A DNA stretch of 64,000 bases from Salana multivorans. GTDB taxonomy: Bacteria > Actinomycetota > Actinomycetes > Actinomycetales > Beutenbergiaceae. The position numbers were made by a program, and so were the translations under genes. Positions 36,105 to 43,595 of the stretch are shown here, piece after piece. The stretch covers positions 2,666,001-2,730,000 of the forward strand of contig NZ_RKHQ01000001.1 of the NCBI RefSeq assembly GCF_003751805.1. Direction: 5' to 3'. The notes under the pieces are model-generated. The model saw nothing but the letters and a program-made list of their open reading frames with translations. It did no database searches and was not told the DNA's origin. How positions within the stretch are numbered: position 1 is the stretch's first letter; each line of letters starts with the position of its first letter.

Positions 36105-37415
36105 GTGAGCGAGGAGCTGGAGCCGGACTTCGACGTCATCGTCGTCGGGGCTGGGATCGCCGGGTGCGTCACCGCGTACCGGCTCGCGCAGGCGGGTCGG
36201 TCGGTGGTGCTGATCGAGCGGGGTGAGGCGCCGGGGTCGAAGAATCTGTCGGGTGGGGTGTTGTACTCGCGTGTGATGGAGGAGGTGTTCCCCGGTTTCC
36301 TCGCGCAGGCCCCCGTTGAGCGGCGGATCACGCGGAACTATGTGCAGTTCCTCAACGCGACCTCGTCGGTCGGGATCGATTACGCCGATGAGCGGCTGGG
36401 TGATCCGGTGAATGCGGTCACGGTGCTGCGGGCCAGGCTGGATGCGTGGTTGGGGGAGCAGTGCGAGGAGGCCGGGGTGTTCCTGATGCCCGGGGTCCGG
36501 GTGGATGAGGTCCTGCGCGCGGGCGGCGAGGCCGGCCCGGTGGTCGGGGTGCGGGCCGGCGAGGACGAGCTGCGGGCGCGGGTCGTGGTCGCGGCGGACG
36601 GGGTGAACTCGTTCCTGTCCCGCGCGGCCGGGCTGCGGGCGAAGGAGCCGGAGAACCACCTGGCGATCGGGGTCAAGGCCGTCGTGACGCTGGGCGAGGA
36701 GCGGGTCCGTGAGCGGTTCCACCTGGGCCAGGACGACGGTGTGGCTTATGCGGTGGTGGGGGACTGCACGCTGGGGGTTGGTGGTGGCGGGTTCCTGTAT
36801 ACGAATCGGGACTCGGTCTCGATCGGTGTGGTGCTGCGGCTGGATGATCTGATGGCGCGGGGGTTGGAGTCCTCGGTGGTGTTCGATCACTTCCTCGCGC
36901 ACCCGTTCGTGGCGCCGTTCCTGGCCGGTGGGGAGGTCTCGGAGTACGCGAGCCATCTCGTGGCCGAGGGCGGGATCGCGATGCTGGGTGAGATCGCGAC
37001 CGATGGGCTGGTGGTCGTGGGTGACGCGGCCGGGTTGACGTTGAACACGGGGTTGACGGTGCGGGGGATGGATCTGGCGGCGGCCTCGGGTATCGCGGCC
37101 GCGGCCGGGATCGAGGCGGCGCTGGAGTCCGGGGATGTGTCGAAGGCGGGGCTGGGGGGTTACCGGGAGGCGCTGATGGCCTCGTTTGCTGGGCGGGACA
37201 TGGTGACGTATGCGAAGGCGCCGGCGTTCTTGGAGCGGCCGCGGATGTATGCGGAGTACGGGCAGGTGCTGGCGGATGTGTTGTACGGGGCGTTCGACCA
37301 TGATCTGACCCCGCGCAAGCACCTGGTGGCGTTGGCGCGGGGTGTGGTGAAGAAGTCGGGGGTTCGGATGCGGGATCTGGTGTCCGACGCGATCGCGGGG
37401 GTGCGGGCACTGTGA
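36105..37415 (+). CDS. fixC: FixC-type flavoprotein, ETF:quinone oxidoreductase
   Basis: The 436-residue FAD enzyme has the dinucleotide motif VIVVGAGIAGCVTAYRLAQAG (starting about residue 10) with a later acid that binds the ribose. GEAPGSKNLSGGVLYSRVMEEVFPGF and LTLNTGLTVRGMDLAAASG are FixC signatures. Length matches E. coli FixC/YdiS (428-429). It accepts electrons from EtfBA and passes them with FixX to the quinone pool. It starts one base after etfA ends and overlaps fixX by 4 bases. Codon use is unlike its neighbours: GTG, GGG, GGT, GAT and TTG are common where flanking genes use GTC, GGC and GAC. Confidence 0.94.
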   Translation: MSEELEPDFDVIVVGAGIAGCVTAYRLAQAGRSVVLIERGEAPGSKNLSGGVLYSRVMEEVFPGFLAQAPVERRITRNYVQFLNATSSVGIDYADERLGDPVNAVTVLRARLDAWLGEQCEEAGVFLMPGVRVDEVLRAGGEAGPVVGVRAGEDELRARVVVAADGVNSFLSRAAGLRAKEPENHLAIGVKAVVTLGEERVRERFHLGQDDGVAYAVVGDCTLGVGGGGFLYTNRDSVSIGVVLRLDDLMARGLESSVVFDHFLAHPFVAPFLAGGEVSEYASHLVAEGGIAMLGEIATDGLVVVGDAAGLTLNTGLTVRGMDLAAASGIAAAAGIEAALESGDVSKAGLGGYREALMASFAGRDMVTYAKAPAFLERPRMYAEYGQVLADVLYGAFDHDLTPRKHLVALARGVVKKSGVRMRDLVSDAIAGVRAL

Positions 37416-37699
37416 GGCAGATGTCGATTCCGGAGCGGCTGGCCGCGAACCGGTATGAGACCGACGAGGAGCAGTCCCACATCCACGTCGATCAGGACCT
37501 TGCTCGCTCGACCGGGACCGGTGAGCGGATCATCGCGGTGTGTCCGGCGAAGGTCTACGCGCGGGAAGCGGACGGGACGATCTCGGTCGAGTACGCCGCC
37601 TGCTTCGAGTGCGGGGCGTGCCTGGCCGTGGCCGCGCCGGGGGCGTTGGAGTGGCACTACCCCCGCGGCGGCATGGGGATCCAGCTCCGCGAAGGCTAA
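37412..37699 (+). CDS. fixX: FixX-type ferredoxin-like protein
   Basis: The 95-residue protein has the FixX pattern: one cysteine in VCPAKVY (about 44) and three in CFECGACL (CxxCxxC, about 66-72), giving four ligands for one [4Fe-4S] cluster, then ALEWHYPRGGMGIQL. It works as the ferredoxin-like partner of FixC. The GTG start overlaps the fixC stop (GTGA). It is the last gene of the operon, closed by a long hairpin 66 bases on. Confidence 0.94.
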   Translation: MRQMSIPERLAANRYETDEEQSHIHVDQDLARSTGTGERIIAVCPAKVYAREADGTISVEYAACFECGACLAVAAPGALEWHYPRGGMGIQLREG

Positions 37700-37711
37700 C
37701 CACCACCCACC

Positions 37712-37826
37712 CCGAACCAGGCCCGCCGGGCCGGCTCGGGCCTGGCCGGTTCGGGGCAGTGGGGGGTCGAGCGGGGTCCGGGGCGGACGAGTAGAGCGCA
37801 CTCGTCCGTCCCGGACCCCGCTCGAC
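37712..37826 (+). terminator. Terminator hairpins after the fix operon
   Basis: The main hairpin has 27-base arms (37766-37792 and 37800-37826) that pair fully with one G-U, around a 7-base loop. Upstream, 37712-37724 and 37738-37754 form a second, bulged stem (CCGAACC/GGTTCGG plus AGGCCC/GGGCCT). Together they give a very stable transcript end. Confidence 0.75.
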
Positions 37827-37868
37827 CACCACCCCACATCCCGCACACCAGCCGCACCCCGCGGCCCC

Positions 37869-38028
37869 CACCCTCCGGTACCGGGGTAGAACCGATCGCG
37901 AATCACGACCCAACCCACCCCACCACCGGAGATGGACTGCTCGGCAGCCCGGCTCACGCCCCCACACCCTCCGATACCGGGGTAGAACCGACCGCCACAC
38001 ACGACCCAACCCACCCCACCACCGGAGA
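37869..38028. repeat. Two 64-bp direct repeats at 96-bp spacing
   Basis: The copies lie at 37869-37932 and 37965-38028 and differ at five or six positions. Both contain GGGGTAGAACCGA and CCCAACCCACCCCACCACCG. The strand-specific skew (very C-rich, A-rich on plus) differs from nearby genes. With the terminator they fill the 432-base gene-free stretch 37700-38131, and I see no gene in it. Read on the minus strand both copies encode a GWVV...RFYPG-like peptide, but no start signal or family supports a gene. Confidence 0.75.
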
Positions 38029-38119
38029 CCCACCGACACCGGAGAGCGGCCGCTCACCGCAGTCAGGCGCGATCATCCGTCGCGGCGCTGACCCTGCTCG
38101 ACCGCGACCCCGCGTGGCC

Positions 38120-38125
38120 TACCCT
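38120..38125 (+). promoter_or_regulatory. -10 box, leaderless start of the SprT-like gene
   Basis: TACCCT lies 6 bases before the GTG at 38132. No ribosome binding site is present, which favours this start over the GTG at 38114. Confidence 0.5.
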
Positions 38126-38131
38126 CGTTGC

Positions 38132-38587
38132 GTGTCCGACCTCGACGACGTGCGGCGCCTCGCGCAGGCGCTCATCGACGAGCACCTGCCGACCGGCTGG
38201 GTCTTCGCCTACGACCACGCGCGCCGCCGCGCGGGAGCCACGCACTTCACGCACCGTCGGATCACGCTGTCGCGCCACCTCACCGCCCGGTACGACGACG
38301 CGACCAACCACCAGACGCTCCTGCACGAGATCGCGCACGCGCTCGTCGGGCCGGAGGTCGGCCACGGGCGGGCGTGGCTCGCCGCCGCCCGCCGGCTCGG
38401 CTACACCGGGGGCGTGCGGCACAGCGGGGAAGCCGCCGTCGAGCTGGCTCGCTGGGTCGGCACGTGTCCGGCCGGGCACGTGCTGCACCGGTTCCGTCGG
38501 CCGACTCGCGAGCTCTCGTGCGGTCGCTGCTCGCGCAGGTTCGACCGCGCGCACCTCGTCGTCTGGTCGGAGCGCCCGCCCGCCTGA
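38132..38587 (+). CDS. SprT-like zinc metalloprotease-type protein
   Basis: The 151-residue protein has the SprT-like zinc motif LLHEIAHALVG (HExxH, about 72-76) preceded by FTHRRITLSRHL and followed by GHGRAWLAAARRLGY with the third His. A C-terminal zinc-ribbon-like part has four cysteines: TCPAGHVL and SCGRCSRRF. SprT-like domains occur in proteases that act on DNA-bound proteins (the SPRTN family), but the bacterial members are poorly studied. It stands alone between the repeat region and a convergent surface-protein gene. Confidence 0.85.
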   Translation: MSDLDDVRRLAQALIDEHLPTGWVFAYDHARRRAGATHFTHRRITLSRHLTARYDDATNHQTLLHEIAHALVGPEVGHGRAWLAAARRLGYTGGVRHSGEAAVELARWVGTCPAGHVLHRFRRPTRELSCGRCSRRFDRAHLVVWSERPPA

Positions 38588-38618
38588 GCGCCCGCCCGCC
38601 GGAACGCCCAGGACCGGC

Positions 38619-40874
38619 TCAGCCCTCCTGCCGCTCCTCCCGCGTGCTCCGCGTGTAGAGCCAGAACCCGCCGCCGGCGAAGGCGACGACGAGGAGGCCG
38701 AGCACGACCCAGCCCAGCGGCGACCCGCCCTTGCCCCGCGTGTCCGTCGTCGGCATCTCGGGCGGGGCCTCGGCGGCGACGAGCGTGAGCCTCGCCTTGT
38801 CCGTCCCGCTGACCTGCGTTCCGTCGGGCGCGGTGGCCGTCGCCGTCACGGCGTTGACGAGCGTCGCCCCGCCCTGGTCGGGCTCCTGCGCGGCGTGCGC
38901 GAGGGCGGCCTCGGCCGTTCCGGGCCACTCGACCTCGAAGGTCTCACCCGGCGCGAGCAGCTCCGTCCGCCCGGTCTCGCGCACGAGCGGGTCGCGCACG
39001 ACGAGGTCGGTCAGATCGGTCTCGCCGGTGTTCGTCACGACGACCCGCCACGTCACCTGGTCCTCGGCCTCCGCCTCCAGGCTGTCGGCGAAGTCGGCGG
39101 ACCCGGTCGGCGCGAGCTCCTTGACCACGGCGAGCGCGGGCAGGCCGCCCGTGTAGTACGTGACGTCCGACGCCGTGACCTCCTCGCCGTCGTTCTGCGG
39201 GTCCGCGGCCGCCGCCGTCACCGTGGTCCGCACGAGGCCGCCCTCGGCCGAGCCCCTGGCGGGCAGCGACACGGACTGGCCGGGCGCGAGCGACTCGATC
39301 GTCCCGATCGTCTCGGGATCGGACGCGCTCGCGTCGTCGGCGTCGGGTCGCTCGGTCAGCCGGGTGATCGTCACCGGCCCGAGCGGGAGCTCTCCCGTGT
39401 TCGTCACGGCGGAGGTCCAGGCGAGGTCCGCGCCGACGGGGACGGCGGCGCCGGGGGCGCTCGGGTGGTCGGCGTCGTCGAGGGTCGTCGTCACCGTCAG
39501 ACCGCTGGACCCGGCCCGGAACCAGCCCGTCGCCGAGACGGCCTCCGGCTGCTGGGCGAGCCGCGCGCCGTGCCCGGTGACCGCGACGGCGGCGACCCGA
39601 GCCTGCACGACCGAGTCCCCGGCGGGCGGCGTCCGCGTCGCGGAGTAGGTGCGCGAGGCTCCCGGGCGCAGGATGCCGGTCGCGCCGGCCAGCTCCACGT
39701 CAACCGGTGCGCCGTCGGCCGTCGCGACGGTCACCCGGGTCGCGACGTCGTCGAGGGAGGTCTCGCCCCGGTTCGTCACGGTCACGGTCACCTCGGCCGG
39801 CTGGTCGGCGGCGACGGCGACCCCGGGGGCGCCGGTCGTGACGACGCCGTTGACGGCGACGGCGACCGCCAGGTCAGGTGTGCCGCCGTAGTACCAGGTG
39901 TCGTCGGCCGCGGCGACGTCGCCGACCGAGCTGTCCGCCTCGATCCAGGTCCGGGAGAAGACCTGTCCGGCGAGCGCGGGTGCCGTCGTCGTCGCCGTGA
40001 CGCTCGAGCCCGCCGCGAGCGTGTCCCACGCCTGCGACCCGACCTCGGACGTCTCGGAGCCGGCCGTCCGGGACTGCGTGAGCCGCAGGTCGGTGAGGTC
40101 GACGTTGCCGGTGTTGGTGACGGTGTGGGTCCAGGTCACGGTCGACCCGATCGCGACGCCGACGCCCGGCTCCTGCGTCGTCGCGACGTCCTCGACGCGG
40201 CTGCTCAGCGTGACGCCGGCCTCGCCGCCGAGGTAGAAGGAGGTCGCGCCCGCCTCGGTCGGCTCGCCGATCGGGGTCCCGTCGGCGTCGACGGGCGTCG
40301 CGGTCGCCGTCGCGGTGTTGGCGTACGCACCCGTGATGGCGACGCCGGTGTGCGTGAAGGTCGCGGAGTCGCCCGGCGCGAGCACCCACGGCGTCGGCGC
40401 GAGCACGCCGGGCAGGTCGAGCACCTCGGCGTCCAGGTCGGCCTCGACGCCCGGCTGGTCGACGAGCGGCGGTCGGGTCACGTCGAGATCGACCGAGCCG
40501 TCGCCGGCCGCCGACGTCCAGGCGTCCGTGAGGGCGTCGATGCGCACGTCCGTGTCGCCGACGTTCGTCACCTCGTACGTCCACTCGACCGGCGAGCCGG
40601 CGGCGACGGTCGCGCCCGGGGCGGCCTCCTGGACGAGACCGTTCGTCAGCTTCTCCACCGCGACGACGGCGACGGCGTCCGCGGGCGGCATCGGCTCGTC
40701 CGGCGTCTCGTCGGCCACCGGCTCGTCCGGCGTCGCCTCCTCCGGCTGGCTCGGCTCGGTCGACTCGGCGGGCTCGTCCGGCGCCGACGTCGCGGGGGCG
40801 AGCCCGAGGAGCGCCATCGCCAGGGTCAGTCCGACCGCGGCGAGCCGGGAGCGGACGGGAGACGTCGTCGTCAT
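38619..40874 (-). CDS. Surface-anchored protein with five Ig-like repeats
   Basis: The 751-residue precursor starts with a signal peptide (RLAAVGLTLAMALLGLAPATSA). An acidic Glu/Pro/Thr-rich linker (about 32-75) comes next. Five beta-sandwich repeats of about 120 residues follow, each carrying a VTNTGE/D-type strand pair (YEVTNVGDTDV, HTVTNTGNVDL, VTVTNRGETSL, SAVTNTGELPL, VVVTNTGETDL) and joined at Tyr/Phe-Gly-Gly turns. These resemble DUF11/DUF7507 domains of cell-wall stalk proteins. The C-terminus has a membrane segment and basic tail after EMPTTDT, so it is either membrane anchored or sorted through a degenerate LPXTG-like signal. GGGAG precedes the ATG. No sortase gene is nearby. Confidence 0.85.
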   Translation of the reverse strand: MTTTSPVRSRLAAVGLTLAMALLGLAPATSAPDEPAESTEPSQPEEATPDEPVADETPDEPMPPADAVAVVAVEKLTNGLVQEAAPGATVAAGSPVEWTYEVTNVGDTDVRIDALTDAWTSAAGDGSVDLDVTRPPLVDQPGVEADLDAEVLDLPGVLAPTPWVLAPGDSATFTHTGVAITGAYANTATATATPVDADGTPIGEPTEAGATSFYLGGEAGVTLSSRVEDVATTQEPGVGVAIGSTVTWTHTVTNTGNVDLTDLRLTQSRTAGSETSEVGSQAWDTLAAGSSVTATTTAPALAGQVFSRTWIEADSSVGDVAAADDTWYYGGTPDLAVAVAVNGVVTTGAPGVAVAADQPAEVTVTVTNRGETSLDDVATRVTVATADGAPVDVELAGATGILRPGASRTYSATRTPPAGDSVVQARVAAVAVTGHGARLAQQPEAVSATGWFRAGSSGLTVTTTLDDADHPSAPGAAVPVGADLAWTSAVTNTGELPLGPVTITRLTERPDADDASASDPETIGTIESLAPGQSVSLPARGSAEGGLVRTTVTAAAADPQNDGEEVTASDVTYYTGGLPALAVVKELAPTGSADFADSLEAEAEDQVTWRVVVTNTGETDLTDLVVRDPLVRETGRTELLAPGETFEVEWPGTAEAALAHAAQEPDQGGATLVNAVTATATAPDGTQVSGTDKARLTLVAAEAPPEMPTTDTRGKGGSPLGWVVLGLLVVAFAGGGFWLYTRSTREERQEG

Positions 40875-40932
40875 GTCTCCCGAACCTAGCCGGAAGTGCC
40901 AGGGATTTCGCGGCGAGCGAGCGCCGCTCGGG

Positions 40933-41613
40933 TCAGGCGATCCCGGCGAGGAACGCGCGGACGTCGGCGAGCTCGGTGCCGTCGATCGCGTGCGGCAGGC
41001 CCGGGTAGGCGCGCTCGACCAGGTCGGTGTGCGCCGTGAGCCACTCACCGGTCAGCTCGGTGGCGACGGGCGGGATGACCGGGTCGGCCGTCCCGTGCCC
41101 GAAGAACGCCGGGACGCGCGGGTCGAGCGCGGCGAGCCGCGCGTCGTCCTCGGCGGTCGCCGCGTCCCCGACGCCGGCGACGAACCCCGAGAGCACGACG
41201 ACGCCGGCGACCAGCTCCGGCGCGGTCCGCAGGGCCTGGAGCGCGACGGTCGACCCCTGGCTGAACCCGGCGAGCACGACCCGCCGTCCCGCCGCGTGCG
41301 CGGCGAGCCAGGACAGCAGCGCGTCGGCCGCCTCGCGCACGGCGGGCAGGGACGGCAGCTCGATGGCCTCGAGCGACGGCAGCGGGAACCACGCCCAGGC
41401 GCCGGGGCCGAGCGCGAGCGGCGCGCGCAGGAAGACGGTCTCGCCGTCGAACCCGAGGTGCGGCCAGAGGGGGAGGAGGTCGCGCTCGCTCGCGCCGTAC
41501 CCGTGGAGCACGACGAGCAGCGGCCGGCCGGTGCCGTCGGACGCGGCCGAGGACGCCGGCGGCGAGGGGGAGGTGCGGCGGACGGTGGCGGCATCGTCGA
41601 TCGTGAGGGCCAT
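40933..41613 (-). CDS. Phospholipase/carboxylesterase-type alpha/beta hydrolase
   Basis: The 226-residue protein has the oxyanion segment VVLHGYGASERDL (about 37-49), the nucleophile elbow GFSQG (about 118-122), the acid in HGTADPVIP and the catalytic His in GLPHAID. This is the YpfH/carboxylesterase 2 group. It would hydrolyse a small soluble ester in the cytoplasm. CAGGAT lies 6 bases before the ATG, suggesting a leaderless transcript. It follows the surface-protein gene's start by 58 bases in the same direction of transcription, upstream of it. Confidence 0.88.
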   Translation of the reverse strand: MALTIDDAATVRRTSPSPPASSAASDGTGRPLLVVLHGYGASERDLLPLWPHLGFDGETVFLRAPLALGPGAWAWFPLPSLEAIELPSLPAVREAADALLSWLAAHAAGRRVVLAGFSQGSTVALQALRTAPELVAGVVVLSGFVAGVGDAATAEDDARLAALDPRVPAFFGHGTADPVIPPVATELTGEWLTAHTDLVERAYPGLPHAIDGTELADVRAFLAGIA

Positions 41614-41619
41614 CCCCCC

Positions 41620-41625
41620 ATCCTG
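41620..41625 (-). promoter_or_regulatory. -10 box, leaderless start of the esterase gene
   Basis: CAGGAT on the minus strand, 6 bases before the ATG at 41613. Confidence 0.45.
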
Positions 41626-41753
41626 CCGACACCCGGGGGCGACCGGGAACGGGTCGGCCAGTATGGTTGTTGCGTCAATTACCCGAGGGTGTGTCGGGGA
41701 ACGGCGCCCCGGACGACACGGGGAGGCCACCCGGCGAGGAGAGGGGAGCGAGC

Positions 41754-42290
41754 GTGCCCGAGTCCCCTGACCCGCGCTGGCTGAGCGACACCGAGCTCGC
41801 GGCCTGGCTGCGGCTGCTCGCCGTCGTCGAGCTCCTCCCCGGGGCGCTCGACTCCCAGCTCCGACGCGACAGCTCGCTCACCCACTTCGAGTACCAGGTG
41901 CTGGCGATGCTGTCGGAGACGCCGGGCCGGACACTGCGGATGAGCGCCCTCGCCGAGCGGACCAACGCGACGCTCCCGCGCCTGTCGCACGTCGTGACGC
42001 GGATGGCCGAGCGCTCGCTCGTCGAGCGGAGCACGTCGCCCGAGGACCGGCGCGCGACGGACGTCGTGCTGACGGATGCCGGCTGGGACGTGCTCGTGGA
42101 CGCGGCGCCCGGCCATGTGCGCACGGCACGCGAGTCGGCCTTCGACGCCCTCACCCCCGAGCAGGTCGACCAGCTCGCCGCGATCGCCGGTGCCATGCTG
42201 ACCCGGCTCGACCCCGAGGGCCACATGTCGGGCCCGGTGGACGGGTGCCGAGCCGGGGTTCGTACGATGGGGGCCGAGGAGGAACGATGA
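41754..42290 (+). CDS. MarR-family regulator
   Basis: The 178-residue protein has the MarR winged helix: LTHFEYQVLAMLSETPGRTLRMSALAERTNATLPRLSHVVTRM in outline, with the wing at RSTSPEDRRATDVVLTDAG (about 93-112). MarR proteins repress genes for stress response or efflux and let go on binding a phenolic compound or on oxidation. I chose GTG 41754, with GAGGGGAG 6 bases upstream. It overlaps the next gene by 4 bases (ATGA), so it probably regulates its own operon. The 5' region has TATGGT (41662-41667) and a TTGCGTCAA element as possible -10 and operator. Confidence 0.92.
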   Translation: MPESPDPRWLSDTELAAWLRLLAVVELLPGALDSQLRRDSSLTHFEYQVLAMLSETPGRTLRMSALAERTNATLPRLSHVVTRMAERSLVERSTSPEDRRATDVVLTDAGWDVLVDAAPGHVRTARESAFDALTPEQVDQLAAIAGAMLTRLDPEGHMSGPVDGCRAGVRTMGAEEER

Positions 42291-42895
42291 CCAACAGCAT
42301 TCCGCGCGTGGACTTCTGGTTCGACCCCGCGTGCCCCTGGGCCTGGATGACGTCCCGCTGGATCGTGGAGGTGGCGTCGCAGCGCGACATCGACCTGCAC
42401 TGGCACGTCATGTCGCTGGCCGTGCTCAACGAGGGACGCGACCTGCCCGCCGACTACCGCGCCCACATCGACCAGACCTGGGGACCGGTGCGCGTCGTCA
42501 ACGCCGCCCGCGTCCGGCACGGCGAGGGCGTCGTCGGCGACCTCTACACGGCCTTCGGCACGCGGATCCACCTGCGCAAGCAGAGCGGGGACGAGCTGAT
42601 CGCCGGGGCGCTGGCTGACGTCGGGCTCGAGTCCGACCTCGCCGACTACGCCGCCAGCGACGAGCTTGACGAGTCGCTGCGCGCCTCGCACGCCGAGGGC
42701 ATCGCCCTGGTCGGCGAGGACGTGGGGACGCCCATCGTCGCGATCGACGGCAAGGGCTACTTCGGCCCGGTCGTGACGCCGGCGCCGACGGGCGAGGCCG
42801 CGCTGCGCCTGTTCGACGGCCTGCTGCTCCTGACGAGCGTCGACGGCTTCTACGAGCTGAAGAAGACGCGCACGTCCGGCCCGATCCTCGACTGA
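42287..42895 (+). CDS. DsbA-fold reductase like mycothiol-dependent Rv2466c, CPWA active site
   Basis: The 202-residue protein closely follows the Rv2466c family: DFWFDPACPWAWMTSRWIVEVA, then HWHVMSLAVLNEGRDLP, WGPVRVVNAA and GEDVGTPIVAIDGKGYFGPV. In Rv2466c the active site is CPWC; here it is C16-P-W-A19, so the second (resolving) cysteine is missing. Such a protein can still react through C16 with mycothiol in a monothiol mechanism. It is co-translated with a MarR regulator, which fits a role in detoxifying electrophiles or oxidants. Presence of this family supports an actinobacterial, mycothiol-making host. Confidence 0.88.
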   Translation: MTNSIPRVDFWFDPACPWAWMTSRWIVEVASQRDIDLHWHVMSLAVLNEGRDLPADYRAHIDQTWGPVRVVNAARVRHGEGVVGDLYTAFGTRIHLRKQSGDELIAGALADVGLESDLADYAASDELDESLRASHAEGIALVGEDVGTPIVAIDGKGYFGPVVTPAPTGEAALRLFDGLLLLTSVDGFYELKKTRTSGPILD

Positions 42896-43527
42896 TGTCC
42901 TCGGCCGTCAAGGTGACCCTCGGCGTGCTCGCCGGCGTCGTCGTCCTGCTCTTCGTCGTGCTCGTCTGGGCCCTGCTGCTGCGCGGCCCCGGCGGCACCG
43001 GGGCGAGCGGCGGCGAGAGCTCCACGAGCGAGACCAGCGCCTCGGGCGAGGACGCGACGGCCACCGATGACGGCACGGCGACGGAGTCGGACTCACCGTC
43101 GCAGGAGCCGACCCCCACGACGTCCGAGAGCACCCCGGCCGAGCTGGCGCCGGTGCCCGATGGCGCCCTGGAGCTGACGAGCTTCACGCTGCCGAGCCGG
43201 AACATCTCCTGCTCGATGAGCGAGTCCGGCGTCATCTGCGAGATCGGCGACTCGACGTTCACCCCGCCCGCGGGACCCACCTGCGACCTGCGCGGCAAGA
43301 TCGTCGTCCTCTCGGACGACGGCGTCGAGCTGCCCTGTCCCGAGACCGCGCCGCCGGGACCGGACGAGGGGGCGGCGGTGCTCGAGTACGGGCAGACCAG
43401 CTCCGTCGGGACCTGGCTGTGCACGTCGAGCGACCGCGGCGTCGAGTGCAGCTCGCGCGCCGACGGCACCGGCTTCACCCTCGCCCGCGCGAGCTTCACC
43501 TCCTACGGTCCCGGCCGCCTGATGTAG
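42895..43527 (+). CDS. Membrane-anchored DUF6636-like protein
   Basis: This 210-residue protein has one N-terminal membrane segment (about 6-30), then a Ser/Thr/Glu-rich linker (about 35-82), then a small disulfide-rich domain. The domain has SFTLPSRNISCSMSESGVICEI, a PPAGPTCDL region and GTWLCTSSDRGVECSS, with six cysteines in a DUF6636-like arrangement. The domain would lie outside the cell. It starts on the last base of the preceding gene (TGATG), forming a MarR/Rv2466c-like/DUF6636-like operon. Its function is unknown. Confidence 0.75.
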   Translation: MSSAVKVTLGVLAGVVVLLFVVLVWALLLRGPGGTGASGGESSTSETSASGEDATATDDGTATESDSPSQEPTPTTSESTPAELAPVPDGALELTSFTLPSRNISCSMSESGVICEIGDSTFTPPAGPTCDLRGKIVVLSDDGVELPCPETAPPGPDEGAAVLEYGQTSSVGTWLCTSSDRGVECSSRADGTGFTLARASFTSYGPGRLM

Positions 43528-43533
43528 CGACGA

Positions 43534-43568
43534 CGCCCGGCGCGCCACCCGGTGTGACGCGCCGGGCG
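43534..43568. terminator. Bidirectional hairpin between convergent operons
   Basis: An 11-bp stem (43534-43544 with 43558-43568) closes a 13-base loop between the DUF6636-like gene and the convergent FAH-family gene. Confidence 0.6.
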
Positions 43569-43595
43569 GGCGAGCCCGCGACTCGCCGTCGCGGC

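Noticed and set aside
37412-37699. FixX lacking a cluster ligand
   Set aside because: On first view the fourth ferredoxin cysteine seemed absent, but FixX uses one early cysteine (VCPAKVY) plus CxxCxxC, and all four are present.
37869-38028. Insertion-sequence ends or attachment sites
   Set aside because: The repeats are direct and imperfect, with no transposase, integrase or target duplication.
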